Assembly: GCF_019891175.1 (NCBI RefSeq)
Contig: NZ_CP072600.1
Span: forward strand, 124,001-188,000
Source of the DNA: Leptothermofonsia sichuanensis E412
GTDB taxonomy: Bacteria; Cyanobacteriota; Cyanobacteriia; Leptolyngbyales; Leptolyngbyaceae
Reading direction: 5' to 3'
DNA length: 64,000 nucleotides
Shown here piece by piece: positions 28,811 to 36,791 of this stretch. The first letter of the stretch is position 1. The number at the start of each line of letters is the position of its first letter. The notes under the pieces are model-generated. The model did no database searches, was not told the origin of the DNA, and worked only from the letters and a program-made list of their open reading frames with translations. The position numbers were made by a program, and so were the translations under genes.

Positions 28811-28895
28811 TATAGCCCTTTTCAAGAGAGTGAGGTACAGTGGCCACTGTACCTCACTTTCCCGTGCCTGACTCAATTGAGAAATGCTGTATAGA
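28811..28895. repeat. Palindromic repeat, TATAGC family, copy 2
   Basis: A 30-bp perfect loopless palindrome (28829-28858, half AGTGAGGTACAGTGG) lies between TATAGCCCTTTTCAAG on the left and TTGAGAAATGCTGTATA on the right. The outer ends are imperfect inverted repeats of each other. The flanks match the copy at 1490-1585. Confidence 0.7.
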
Positions 28896-28926
28896 GCCAG
28901 AATCGCTGTTGGGATGCGATCGCGCG

Positions 28927-29802
28927 TCAGGCAATAGACCTGGCATAGGCTTTAGCAATTTCTGCGATGTCGTCAGCCCGGTCCAGACCATTCACAATTC
29001 TTCTGGCATTAAAGAAATCTTGTCCAATAAAGTCACTTAAACCGACTCCGGTAAAACTGCCATCCCGCATTCCCTGGACCAGAATAATGGCAGCAATATC
29101 AGGGATAGCCGTCTTTTCTGGATGATTCAACAAGTCAATGCCCAGTTTCTCACCCCAGAGACGATAGTTGCGCCGCCCTGTAATCTGGACAAAACCTCTC
29201 CCTTTGAAGCGAGGTCCATCTCCTGGTTGAGTATTTTCCAGGTCGTCACGCCCTTCGTACTGGCTCCCGTCTGCTAGCTCGATCATGAAACGCCCAAAAT
29301 GGGATTCGTGCTCCGCCGTCGCAAAAACATAGGCAATCTGGTCACGATTGGTCACACCATTTCTGAGACACGCATTCAGAATAAGCGGTAAATTTTTCTG
29401 GGCAAAGGGGCGAATGGCTGAAGGTGTTTTTGCCCTGTTTAATATCTCGTCAACTCCAGGAAAACCGCCCGGTATTTCCTGGTTAGCGGGTTCGCGGCTG
29501 ATCATTTTGATTTCTTCTGGCTGCACCTTCATCAGTTCCGCCCACGTATCCCGATCAACAATGCCAGTAATCTTCAATCCTTCTGGAACAAATGGACTTC
29601 TCAGTGGATCCGCCGGACGCAAACTTTGAAAGCGCTCAACCGCCGCCTGGGTAGCCGGACCAAACAGCCCATCCACTTTGGCATCTTTTGGCAAAACGCC
29701 CCAGTCTTTCAATCGTCTTTGCAAAATCTCAACCTGATCAACCAGGTGAGGGGTATCGATGATACCGTCATTGACTTTTAATTCAACTCTTTCAATCACC
29801 AT
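28927..29802 (-). CDS. Peptidoglycan-binding, GH19-like lytic enzyme
   Basis: About 291 residues. An N-terminal peptidoglycan-binding domain (VEILQRRLKDWGVLPKDAKV, DGLFGPATQAAVERFQSL) is followed by a GH19/lysozyme-like catalytic domain (QIAYVFATAEHESHFGRFM, with the acidic pair in EHESH; FKGRGFVQITGRRNYRLWGE is the typical second motif). This layout is common in endolysins and in cyanobacterial cell-wall enzymes. There is no signal peptide, so export would need a holin or a leaderless route. No phage genes are nearby. ATG 29802 with GGAG upstream is preferred over 29841. Confidence 0.8.
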   Translation of the reverse strand: MVIERVELKVNDGIIDTPHLVDQVEILQRRLKDWGVLPKDAKVDGLFGPATQAAVERFQSLRPADPLRSPFVPEGLKITGIVDRDTWAELMKVQPEEIKMISREPANQEIPGGFPGVDEILNRAKTPSAIRPFAQKNLPLILNACLRNGVTNRDQIAYVFATAEHESHFGRFMIELADGSQYEGRDDLENTQPGDGPRFKGRGFVQITGRRNYRLWGEKLGIDLLNHPEKTAIPDIAAIILVQGMRDGSFTGVGLSDFIGQDFFNARRIVNGLDRADDIAEIAKAYARSIA

Positions 29803-29940
29803 ATGGATTGCTCTCCAATAGTCATCTGGTCGTGAAATCACCTTCCCTCACCCTGGCTTTCACTGTAGGCAAACCAACTGGCTCTGCCCAGTACCCCGAC
29901 GGGTTATTCTTTCAGGGCATTGGTTCTCTTTTTTTAAAGT

Positions 29941-29958
29941 GTTCAGTACACACTGAAC
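29941..29958. promoter_or_regulatory. Palindromic operator upstream of GbsR/MarR gene
   Basis: GTTCAGT-ACAC-ACTGAAC is a perfect 7+7 palindrome 23 bp before the regulator ATG. A possible -10 (TATGTT, 29964-29969) follows and a T/A-rich -35 region precedes it, so a bound dimer would block the promoter. Autoregulation by the adjacent MarR-type protein is the simplest reading. Confidence 0.6.
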
Positions 29959-29980
29959 TAAGATATGTTAAGCTAAGGGC

Positions 29981-30508
29981 ATGGGCACATTGACAAATAC
30001 CGATATTGATGCGTTAAAAGCGAGTCCTGACCAGCTCAGGCAGATGCACTTCGTCGAAGACGTGGGGCTTTCCTTTGAGATGGTAGGTTTGCCGCGTATG
30101 GCAGGGCGGATTTTTGGCTGGCTGTTAATTTCTAATCCGCCCCATCAATCGCCCCGTCAACTGGCAACGGTGTTGCAGGCAAGCAAAGGCTCCATCAGCA
30201 CAATGACTCGCCTGTTGCTTCAGCTCAGGTTGATCGAGCGCATCAGCCTGCCGGGGCAACGGCGAGACTACTTTCGCATTAAGCCCCATGCCTGGACTGA
30301 GTTAACCCGGCAGCGGATGACCCAGATTACCCTGTTTCGTCAACTGGCTGAACGGGGGCTGGAAATCCTGCCAGACAAAGATCCGCTACTGCGCCAGCGG
30401 TTAGAGGAAATGCGCGATATGCATGCTTTCCTGGAACAGGAGTTACCCTCAATGCTTGAGCGCTGGGAGCAGCGGCGATCCCTCCACCTGGAGGAAGGCG
30501 GTCAGTAA
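29981..30508 (+). CDS. GbsR/MarR-family transcriptional regulator
   Basis: A 175-residue winged-helix protein with MAGRIFGWLLISNPPHQSPR and QLATVLQASKGSISTMTRLL (recognition helix) and the wing LPGQRRDYFRIKPHA, followed by a helical dimerisation tail (EEMRDMHAFLEQELPSMLER). GbsR/MarR proteins of this type usually repress a neighbouring efflux operon until a ligand binds. It is followed at 30613 by a complete membrane-fusion/ABC exporter operon in the same direction, and a palindrome overlaps its promoter (29941-29958). The start ATG at 29981 fits the family. Confidence 0.87.
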   Translation: MGTLTNTDIDALKASPDQLRQMHFVEDVGLSFEMVGLPRMAGRIFGWLLISNPPHQSPRQLATVLQASKGSISTMTRLLLQLRLIERISLPGQRRDYFRIKPHAWTELTRQRMTQITLFRQLAERGLEILPDKDPLLRQRLEEMRDMHAFLEQELPSMLERWEQRRSLHLEEGGQ

Positions 30509-30612
30509 ATGGTTTGCCAGACTGGTGGTCTGTTGGCTGTGTAGAGGTTTTACGTTTCTCAGCCTGCTTTGTTAGCCCTGAATTTTAATTCTGAATTCTA
30601 GTTCTGAATCCT

Positions 30613-31953
30613 ATGCAACTTCCTCTGATTAAAACAGTGACCCAAAAGACCACGCCCTGGATGCTTGGGCTGGTAGCAGCGGGGCTGGTTGGGGTTTCTG
30701 CCACAGCTATTGTGGCTGTCCGAAATGCGCCCAGGCAGGACATCAGTGATCTGACGGTGCCTGCCCAAACTAAAACCGTGACAATGCGGATCACTGCCAG
30801 TGGGGAAGTGGTACCTGTGAGGCGGCTGAACCTCAATCCCAAAGCAGTGGGTCGCCTGGATGCATTGCTGGTCGAGCAGGGCGATCGCGTCCAGGAAGGG
30901 CAAATCATTGCTCGCATGGATAGTAGTGAACTGGTTGCCCAGCGCGACCAGGCCCAGGCTGAGCTGGCAAGAGCAGAGGCCAATCTGGAAATGCTGCGGG
31001 CTGGCAATCGGCCTGAAGCGATTGGACAGGCGCGTGCTTCCGTTGACCAGGCTCAGGCGGAGGTGAGGGCTGCCCAGACCCGTTTAGACCTGGCGCGGGA
31101 ACGACTGAATCGCAACCAGATGCTGGCAGCGAGTGGGGCAATCTCCCGCGATCGCCTGGATGAAGTGGTCAACGAAGAACGCAGTGCCCAGGCAAATCTG
31201 GAACAGGCTCAGGCACGCCTGAACAATGCCCGCCAGCAGTTAAGCTTGCAGCAGAGCGGCTATCGAGTTGAGGAAATCGATCAGGCGGCGGCCCAGGTGG
31301 CTTCCGCCCGAGCCAGATTGAATGAAGTCAGCAGTCGCTTAAATGACACCATCATTCGAGCACCCTTTGCCGGGGTCATTACCCAGAGAAATGCCACAGA
31401 AGGGGATTTTGTCACCCCCACCAGTTTCGCTTCCAGTACATCGGCAGCGACCTCTATTGTTACCCTGGCAAACGACCTGGAAATTCTGGCAAAAGTCCCG
31501 GAGGTGGACATCGGACAGATTAAGCCAGGACAGCCCGTTGAAATTCGGGTAGATGCCTATCCCAAACAGGTGTTCAAAGGTGTTGTGCGTCTGGTGTCCC
31601 CGGAGGCAAAGGAAGACCCCACCCAGCGCGGGGTGATTACTTTTGAAGTGCGGGTGCGTGTCACCACAGGCAAGGATAAGCTACGCTCTGGCATGACCAC
31701 TGATCTGGCTTTCCTGGGGTCCCAGCTTGACCAGGCTCTCATGGTACCCAGTGTGGCGATTGTCACCGACAGGGGACAGTCGGGTGTCCTGGTTCCTGAT
31801 CGCAACAACAGACCGCGATTTCAGCCCGTGACCACGGGAACGATGATCGGCAACGAAACCCAGATTCTGGATGGCATTCAACCTGGTGACCCCGTCTTTG
31901 TTGAATTGCCTGAAGGGGTGAGATTGGAAAATATTACAAAGGGAGTTCGTTAG
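30613..31953 (+). CDS. RND/MacA-type periplasmic adaptor (efflux)
   Basis: A 446-residue membrane fusion protein with an N-terminal anchor (WMLGLVAAGLVGVSATAIVA), a lipoyl half (GEVVPVRRLNLNPKAVGRLD), a long Ala/Gln-rich coiled coil (about 100-230), then IIRAPFAGVITQRNATEGDF, a beta-barrel (EILAKVPEVDIGQIKPGQPV) and a membrane-proximal domain. It would connect the MacB-like permease and ATPase encoded downstream to a TolC-type channel encoded elsewhere. The gene follows the regulator by about 100 bp, and the permease follows after 90 bp, so regulator, adaptor, permease and ATPase are probably one operon. Confidence 0.9.
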   Translation: MQLPLIKTVTQKTTPWMLGLVAAGLVGVSATAIVAVRNAPRQDISDLTVPAQTKTVTMRITASGEVVPVRRLNLNPKAVGRLDALLVEQGDRVQEGQIIARMDSSELVAQRDQAQAELARAEANLEMLRAGNRPEAIGQARASVDQAQAEVRAAQTRLDLARERLNRNQMLAASGAISRDRLDEVVNEERSAQANLEQAQARLNNARQQLSLQQSGYRVEEIDQAAAQVASARARLNEVSSRLNDTIIRAPFAGVITQRNATEGDFVTPTSFASSTSAATSIVTLANDLEILAKVPEVDIGQIKPGQPVEIRVDAYPKQVFKGVVRLVSPEAKEDPTQRGVITFEVRVRVTTGKDKLRSGMTTDLAFLGSQLDQALMVPSVAIVTDRGQSGVLVPDRNNRPRFQPVTTGTMIGNETQILDGIQPGDPVFVELPEGVRLENITKGVR

Positions 31954-32043
31954 TGTTTGAGAACTTCTCACGTTGCAGGGCTTGGCCCTTTCCGCAGAGC
32001 AGGTTGCAGTTTGAATTCCGCGTAGCGGCACCAGGGGGAAGGA

Positions 32044-33261
32044 ATGGACATAATTGACAGCACAAAAATGGCCGTCAAGACACTGACTGCCAACAAGCTC
32101 CGGAGTGCGCTGACCATGCTGGGTATTATTATTGGCAATGCTTCCGTCATTGCCATGGTGGGTATTGGTCAGGGGGCACAACGGCTGGCATCAGAACAAT
32201 TTGAATCCCTGGGACCCAATGTGTTGTTTGTTTCTCCAGGAACACGGGAAGCCCGTAACCGCACATTTGATATGCCCAGAACCCTGGTTTTGGAGGATGC
32301 CAGGGCGATCGCTGCCCAGGTCCCTTCGGTGCAGGAGGTCGCGGCCCAGCGCCAGAGCCAGTTACCAGTGGTCTACCGTAATCTCAATACCAGTTCCCTG
32401 GTCGTTGGCACAACCCCAGAATTTCTCTCCGTCCGTACCTTTGATATGGCGAAAGGGCGTTTCATCAGTGAACAGGATGTGGAGAAAAACAGCCAGGTGG
32501 TTGCCCTGGGGTCTGACCTGGCAACCCGCTTTTTTGGCAATCGTGACCCCATTGGTGAGCAGGTTCGGATCCGGGGAATTCCGTTTCAGGTGATTGGGGT
32601 ATTGCAATCCAAAGGAGCCTTTCTGGGTACTAATCAGGATGATGCCGCGTACATTCCCATCACCACCCATGCCAACCGTTTAACCGGGCGCACCTCTCCC
32701 TATGGTCTGGACCTGACCTTTATCTCCATCTCTGCTAAAGATGCAGACAGCATTCGGGCAGCCGAATTTCAGGTCACTAATTTGCTGCGCCAACGGCACA
32801 AAATTACAGGGGAAGATGATTTTACGGTCCAGACCCAGAAGGACATCTTAAACATCGTCGGCACCATTACCGGTGGTTTGACGGCAATGCTGGCCGCGAT
32901 CGCGGGTATCTCCCTCCTGGTGGGTGGCATTGGGATTATGAACATCATGCTGGTTTCGGTCACCGAGCGCACTGAGGAAATTGGGTTACGGAAGGCGATC
33001 GGGGCTTCCCAGCGTGACATTCTGGTGCAGTTTATGATCGAGGCAGTCATCCTGTCGGCGGCAGGTGGCTTACTGGGGACTGCGATTGGTATCGGTGGCG
33101 TTGCTGCCGTAGGCTTTGTGACTCCCCTCAAAGCGAGTATCTCCCCTGTTGCGATCGCCCTTGCGGTCGGTGTTTCCGGTGGCATCGGCTTATTCTTTGG
33201 GGTCTTTCCTGCCCGTCAGGCTGCCAAACTCGACCCCATCGTGGCACTCCGCAGTGCCTGA
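32044..33261 (+). CDS. MacB-like ABC transporter permease
   Basis: A 405-residue MacB/FtsX-type permease. It has one N-terminal membrane segment (LRSALTMLGIIIGNASVIAM), a large periplasmic MacB_PCD domain (about 50-270), and three C-terminal segments with the FtsX signature TERTEEIGLRKAIGASQRDI. These permeases transmit ATP-driven motion to the adaptor and export peptides, lipoproteins or small toxic molecules rather than forming a classic channel. There is no fused ATPase; it is encoded by the next gene, 40 bp downstream. The start ATG at 32044 gives the typical IIDSTKMAVKTL. Confidence 0.92.
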   Translation: MDIIDSTKMAVKTLTANKLRSALTMLGIIIGNASVIAMVGIGQGAQRLASEQFESLGPNVLFVSPGTREARNRTFDMPRTLVLEDARAIAAQVPSVQEVAAQRQSQLPVVYRNLNTSSLVVGTTPEFLSVRTFDMAKGRFISEQDVEKNSQVVALGSDLATRFFGNRDPIGEQVRIRGIPFQVIGVLQSKGAFLGTNQDDAAYIPITTHANRLTGRTSPYGLDLTFISISAKDADSIRAAEFQVTNLLRQRHKITGEDDFTVQTQKDILNIVGTITGGLTAMLAAIAGISLLVGGIGIMNIMLVSVTERTEEIGLRKAIGASQRDILVQFMIEAVILSAAGGLLGTAIGIGGVAAVGFVTPLKASISPVAIALAVGVSGGIGLFFGVFPARQAAKLDPIVALRSA

Positions 33262-33301
33262 TTCCCCTCTCCCCTTCCTCCCCCTCTCCTTCCTTTCCCC
33301 T

Positions 33302-34024
33302 ATGCCCAACTCCGTTATCATCCGCATCGAAGATATGTATAAGATCTACGGCTCCGGAGAAGCTGAAGTGAAAGCTCTCTCTGGCGTTGACCTGATCATC
33401 GAGCAGGGTGAGTACTGCGCCATCATGGGAGCCTCCGGCTCCGGCAAATCCACCATGATGAATATGATTGGTTGTCTTGATCGCCCGACCTCTGGCAAAT
33501 ATTATCTGGATGGGGTGGATGTGGCCGGGCTGAGCGATGCCGAGCTGGCTTTGATTCGTAACCGCAAAATCGGGTTTGTATTCCAGCAGTTCCACCTGCT
33601 GCCCCAACTCAATGCCCTGGAAAATGTCATGCTACCGATGGTCTATGCCAATGTTCCCAATGCTGAACGGCGGGAACGGGCAGAGGAGGCATTGCTCCGG
33701 GTTGGACTGGGGAACCGGATGCAAAACCGTCCCAACCAGATGTCCGGTGGACAGCAACAACGGGTGGCTATTGCGCGGGCGATCGTCAACCGTCCAGTTT
33801 TGCTCCTGGCTGACGAACCAACGGGGGCACTCGACTCCCGCACAACCGAAGAAGTCCTCAGCATCTTTACGGAACTGAACAACAGCGGCATTACTGTCGT
33901 CATGGTCACCCACGAACCGGATGTTGCCCGCCTGACCCACCGCATCATCTGGTTTAAGGATGGTCGGGTAGTTCACTCCCACCTGGCACCCGATGACCTG
34001 ACACAGATGATGGCCACCGCCTAA
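33302..34024 (+). CDS. MacB/LolD-type ABC transporter ATP-binding protein
   Basis: A 240-residue ATPase with Walker A GASGSGKST, Q-loop FVFQQFHLLPQL, signature MSGGQQQRVAIARA, Walker B LLLADEPTGALD and the H-loop VTHEP. It energises the adjacent MacB-like permease. The frame is open upstream into the permease gene, but ATG 33302 starts the conserved region (IRIEDMYKIYGSGEAEVKAL). The 40-bp spacer before it is a C/T-rich tract of the kind repeated through the window. Substrate unknown. Confidence 0.94.
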   Translation: MPNSVIIRIEDMYKIYGSGEAEVKALSGVDLIIEQGEYCAIMGASGSGKSTMMNMIGCLDRPTSGKYYLDGVDVAGLSDAELALIRNRKIGFVFQQFHLLPQLNALENVMLPMVYANVPNAERRERAEEALLRVGLGNRMQNRPNQMSGGQQQRVAIARAIVNRPVLLLADEPTGALDSRTTEEVLSIFTELNNSGITVVMVTHEPDVARLTHRIIWFKDGRVVHSHLAPDDLTQMMATA

Positions 34025-34029
34025 ACTTC

Positions 34030-34770
34030 TTACCCCTCACCCCTCACCCCTGCCCGCGCCCAGCGAGAGCTTTTCCACAGGAAAAAGAACAAAACCGCCG
34101 CAATCAGAGCACCAATACTCCATTTCAGGGCATTTTTGCGCACCTCCAGACGTTTTGTTTCATTCGCCTGGACCTGTTCTTGAACCTGCTTTTTCACCTG
34201 TTCCTGGGCCTGACTTTTAAGCTGGTTAACCCGGGTCAGGAGGTCTGCCTTTGCTTTTTCAGGATCCCGTGTGTCAAACGTGATGCCAAGATTACTGAGT
34301 TGATCTCCTAATTTTTTGATGTCTTCAGGACCGCTTTTATTTAGCTGCGCTTCAAGCTGCTGGATTTGAGTCAGAGTGGGGGCTGCCTGTCTTAAAACCT
34401 GCTGTTGAATCTGGTTGGAGTCCAGACGTGCCAGTTGAGAATCCACCTGCAAGGCCCCAATCGCTCCCAGCGGAATCAACAGCAAAAATGCGATCGCCAG
34501 TAATAACGAAAGCCAGGACATGAATGTTAACAGCGGTTTCTCAAAGGATTTGCGATCATAAAACTCACCAAAAAAGATGAGTCCAAACCCCAAGAGGGGG
34601 ACAACCACTGTCTCCACCAGTTTCCCCATAATTTGCAGCTTCCAGGCTGGTTCCGCAAAGTTAGGCGGAATAAATGTCGAAATAGCATCAATGAAGGCAA
34701 ATAACAAAAAGGCGTATCCAAGCCAGCGCAGACGATAGACTGACTGATTCCCACCGACTGACTCAGCCAT
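34030..34770 (-). CDS. HpsJ-like membrane protein
   Basis: 246 residues: three or four N-terminal membrane segments (LGYAFLLFAFIDAISTFI, VETVVVPLLGFGLIFFG, WLSLLLAIAFLLLIPLGAIG), a periplasmic coiled region (about 125-205, many Q, K and E), and a final membrane segment (WSIGALIAAVLFFFLWKSS). This layout matches the HpsJ family, named from the hormogonium polysaccharide locus of filamentous cyanobacteria. A role in surface polysaccharide or motility is possible but not shown. The cyanoexosortase pair lies upstream on the same strand, separated by a 126-bp mobile repeat. Confidence 0.65.
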   Translation of the reverse strand: MAESVGGNQSVYRLRWLGYAFLLFAFIDAISTFIPPNFAEPAWKLQIMGKLVETVVVPLLGFGLIFFGEFYDRKSFEKPLLTFMSWLSLLLAIAFLLLIPLGAIGALQVDSQLARLDSNQIQQQVLRQAAPTLTQIQQLEAQLNKSGPEDIKKLGDQLSNLGITFDTRDPEKAKADLLTRVNQLKSQAQEQVKKQVQEQVQANETKRLEVRKNALKWSIGALIAAVLFFFLWKSSRWARAGVRGEG

Positions 34771-34803
34771 GAGGCTGTCTCCTTGTGTGATTGATCAATA
34801 TGT

Positions 34804-34929
34804 ACTAGTGCATTGTGGCAGAAGTTTTTCACCACAAAGGCACGAAGGGACACAAAGTTTCTGAGTGCGCTTTGTGTCTTTGTGGTTCAACCTGAAACTG
34901 GCGGGTTATTTTCAGCAACCTGCACTAGT
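34804..34929. repeat. 126-bp element with ACTAGTGCA ends, intact copy
   Basis: Perfect 9-bp terminal inverted repeats (ACTAGTGCA at 34804-34812, complement at 34921-34929) bound an element with internal palindrome arms ACCACAAAGGCACGAAGGGA and CTTTGTGTCTTTGTGGT. No coding capacity. A second copy at 41849-42041 carries the 69-bp element inside it. Related arms occur at 24187, 50749 and 58745. Confidence 0.75.
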
Positions 34930-34941
34930 GGTCTGTCAAGA

Positions 34942-34973
34942 ATTATTTTGTGGGTTGAAAACCCCAAAATAAT
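34942..34973. repeat. Imperfect palindrome
   Basis: ATTATTTTGTGGGTT and AACCCCAAAATAAT form a near-perfect stem with one extra base and a short loop, between the mobile repeat and the exosortase-associated gene. It could act as a transcript end for the leftward exosortase genes, though no T-run is present. Confidence 0.4.
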
Positions 34974-35016
34974 AACCCTTTTCCATTCCCAGACTCACAA
35001 ATTCAAAGCTGATAAG

Positions 35017-35697
35017 TCACTGGGCAGGCGGGAAATTTAACTCCCACCAGCGATGCCAGGAGTACCAGGCATTCTCCAGGGTCTTCAATGCCTCTTCAGC
35101 CGCTACGCGATCGGGTTTTGTATTGGGGGGTAATGGCATAGACATCAATGTCCACAGGCAACGCTGATCCAGCAAAGGTTCTTGACCCAGTATCCAGGGT
35201 AATACACGACTGACCTGCAAATCATACTTATAACGGTTTTGCATAAATTGTGGTTCGGTGACCGTGCTTTCTCCACGGGGATTCACGCAGGCACTCAGGT
35301 ATAGCCGATCTTGATGGACTAACACCCCATAGTGTCCGACGCCCGTGTGGTACCTGATTTGCAGACCCGCATTGGCAGATTTGATCGGCGTATGGACAAA
35401 CAGCAAACGACTGATATTGCCATCGCTGATCATCAATCGGACTTTAACCTCTAAAGGGGTTGCCCGTTGACGATACTGGTACTGGCGACCGCGCGGCAGG
35501 TCGGCTTCCGGTTCCAATTCTGAACTGGTTTGCAGTTCCCACTCACTCAGGGAAATTTTTTCTGGTAGATTATTGGGTTGTTCTGAGATTGTTTTGACTT
35601 CATGTGTGGAGATCGCCCGACCCAGTACCCAGAGCGTACTGCCCAATACCCCTGCCAGTAAAACGAGTCGAATGGGTTTCCAGAATCCGCTAACCAT
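35017..35697 (-). CDS. Cyanoexosortase A-associated protein
   Basis: 226 residues with an N-terminal membrane anchor (IRLVLLAGVLGSTLWVLGRA) and an exported domain (about 45-225) ending in basic/aromatic DQRCLWTLMSMPL and WYSWHRWWELNFP. It matches the protein that regularly accompanies cyanoexosortase A (EpsI/DUF3485-like role). It starts 3 bp after the exosortase stop codon, a tight operon arrangement. These partners probably help exosortase process or export PEP-CTERM proteins. The precise biochemical role is unknown. Confidence 0.8.
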   Translation of the reverse strand: MVSGFWKPIRLVLLAGVLGSTLWVLGRAISTHEVKTISEQPNNLPEKISLSEWELQTSSELEPEADLPRGRQYQYRQRATPLEVKVRLMISDGNISRLLFVHTPIKSANAGLQIRYHTGVGHYGVLVHQDRLYLSACVNPRGESTVTEPQFMQNRYKYDLQVSRVLPWILGQEPLLDQRCLWTLMSMPLPPNTKPDRVAAEEALKTLENAWYSWHRWWELNFPPAQ

Positions 35698-35700
35698 AGT

Positions 35701-36552
35701 CTACCCTCCTGCCACAGGGGTTTGGGGTGGAGTGCGGAGAAAGGCAAGCCAGCAAAACAGCCCAAACAACCCCACCGAGATCATGGAAAAAATCACAGAC
35801 CCGTTACCGCTATGCCAGTATTCAAATGCGCCCTTGTTAGAAAAGGCAACCAGAATCGCCATCAACGCCACCCGTGCCGAGTTGACCCAAAATCCGATCA
35901 AAACCGCAACCACCAGACAGAGCAACTTCTTGACATCGGAATACAGGGGAAACATCAGCAGAAACAGGACTGCAATATTCACCATCAGCAGCAGGGTGTT
36001 AATGCCAGAACAGGCTCCATACACCTCAACGCGCCCGGTCTGCAAATTCAAAAACACGCCATCCTGCTGCACCTGAAAGCCGGAATACCAGAGCATAAAC
36101 ATCGCTGCTTTCGCCGTTAGCAGGGGCAGATCAATCGATTGCAGAAACACTTCCAGAACCCGATGCAGTGCCAGCAGCCCAAAAATAATGAATTCTCTCC
36201 AGTACTGCAACAGCCCTGCGAACCCCGATGCCAGCAAGCCAATGCTCAGGAGAGAGACAAACGGCAATGCCCGCAGCATGGAAGTCGAGTCTGGCAGAGC
36301 CGCGCATCTTAGCAAGATTAACCCCAGCAGGGACGCGCCCAGCAGACTGGGAACAAAGCCGCTGTCAAACGTTAATGTATGGCGCTTTTCCCACAGCAGA
36401 GAACCCGCTGCAATCCAGAACAGAAGGCTGGTAGCAAAAATTTCTTCCGACTCGTCCAGGCGATTGAGCAGTGCCAGGTGCAGAGCCGCAAAGGCAGCCG
36501 CAATGCCAAGCAACCACAGGTCTGGTTCTTGCAGGCGTTTGAGGAGATCCAT
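35701..36552 (-). CDS. Cyanoexosortase A
   Basis: A 283-residue multi-pass membrane cysteine transpeptidase of the exosortase/archaeosortase family. The catalytic triad is visible: Cys181 in VYGACSGINTL, Arg227 in FWVNSARVALM and His247 in EYWHSGNG. Exosortases recognise C-terminal PEP-CTERM sorting tails, cleave them and release or anchor proteins at the cell surface, usually together with polysaccharide export. No PEP-CTERM protein is seen in this window, so substrates must be encoded elsewhere. ATG 36552 is used. Downstream partners are the associated protein and, after a repeat, the HpsJ-like protein. Confidence 0.88.
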   Translation of the reverse strand: MDLLKRLQEPDLWLLGIAAAFAALHLALLNRLDESEEIFATSLLFWIAAGSLLWEKRHTLTFDSGFVPSLLGASLLGLILLRCAALPDSTSMLRALPFVSLLSIGLLASGFAGLLQYWREFIIFGLLALHRVLEVFLQSIDLPLLTAKAAMFMLWYSGFQVQQDGVFLNLQTGRVEVYGACSGINTLLLMVNIAVLFLLMFPLYSDVKKLLCLVVAVLIGFWVNSARVALMAILVAFSNKGAFEYWHSGNGSVIFSMISVGLFGLFCWLAFLRTPPQTPVAGG

Positions 36553-36690
36553 GGGGAAAGGTCTGAGGTGTCAGGTGTTGGGTTACAAAAGGGGCATCGG
36601 TTCAAGAGGTTGGTCTTTGATCTATCCTACCCTGGTGGTTACTGCGACCTTGCAATCAGTGCTGGACCCTGCCATCTTATCTGTAAACCC

Positions 36691-36721
36691 TATAGCCGGG
36701 GATAGGAAACAGGGGACGGGG
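36691..36721. repeat. G-rich tract next to TATAG
   Basis: TATAGCCGGGGATAGGAAAC followed by AGGGGACGGGG. Reverse-complement versions (CCCCTGTTCCCTGCTATA type) lie at 45444-45477, 46881-46928 and 53840-53880, and looser forms at 17427-17465 and 19371-19433. This is a dispersed short repeat family in spacers. Confidence 0.5.
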
Positions 36722-36791
36722 TAAAAGGAACTACCCATCCTTCACCTACGGCCCTGCGGAGACTAATGTTGTCGTACGGCATGGGGGGACT

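Larger units (their letters stand above)
28225..28926. other. Long regulatory/repeat-rich spacer
   Basis: A 700-bp gene-free stretch between hlyD (leftward) and the peptidoglycan-binding enzyme gene. From left to right it holds the probable hlyD-bcsA promoter in A/T-rich DNA, a cluster of GTATT/AATAC palindromes (28488-28574), an 18-bp perfect hairpin (28735-28781) and a TATAGC-family repeat (28811-28895). No reading frame in it looks like a protein. Confidence 0.6.

Noticed and set aside
28927-29802. Prophage remnant suggested by an endolysin-like gene
   Set aside because: No capsid, tail, integrase, holin or attachment-site features are seen nearby, so a prophage is not claimed.
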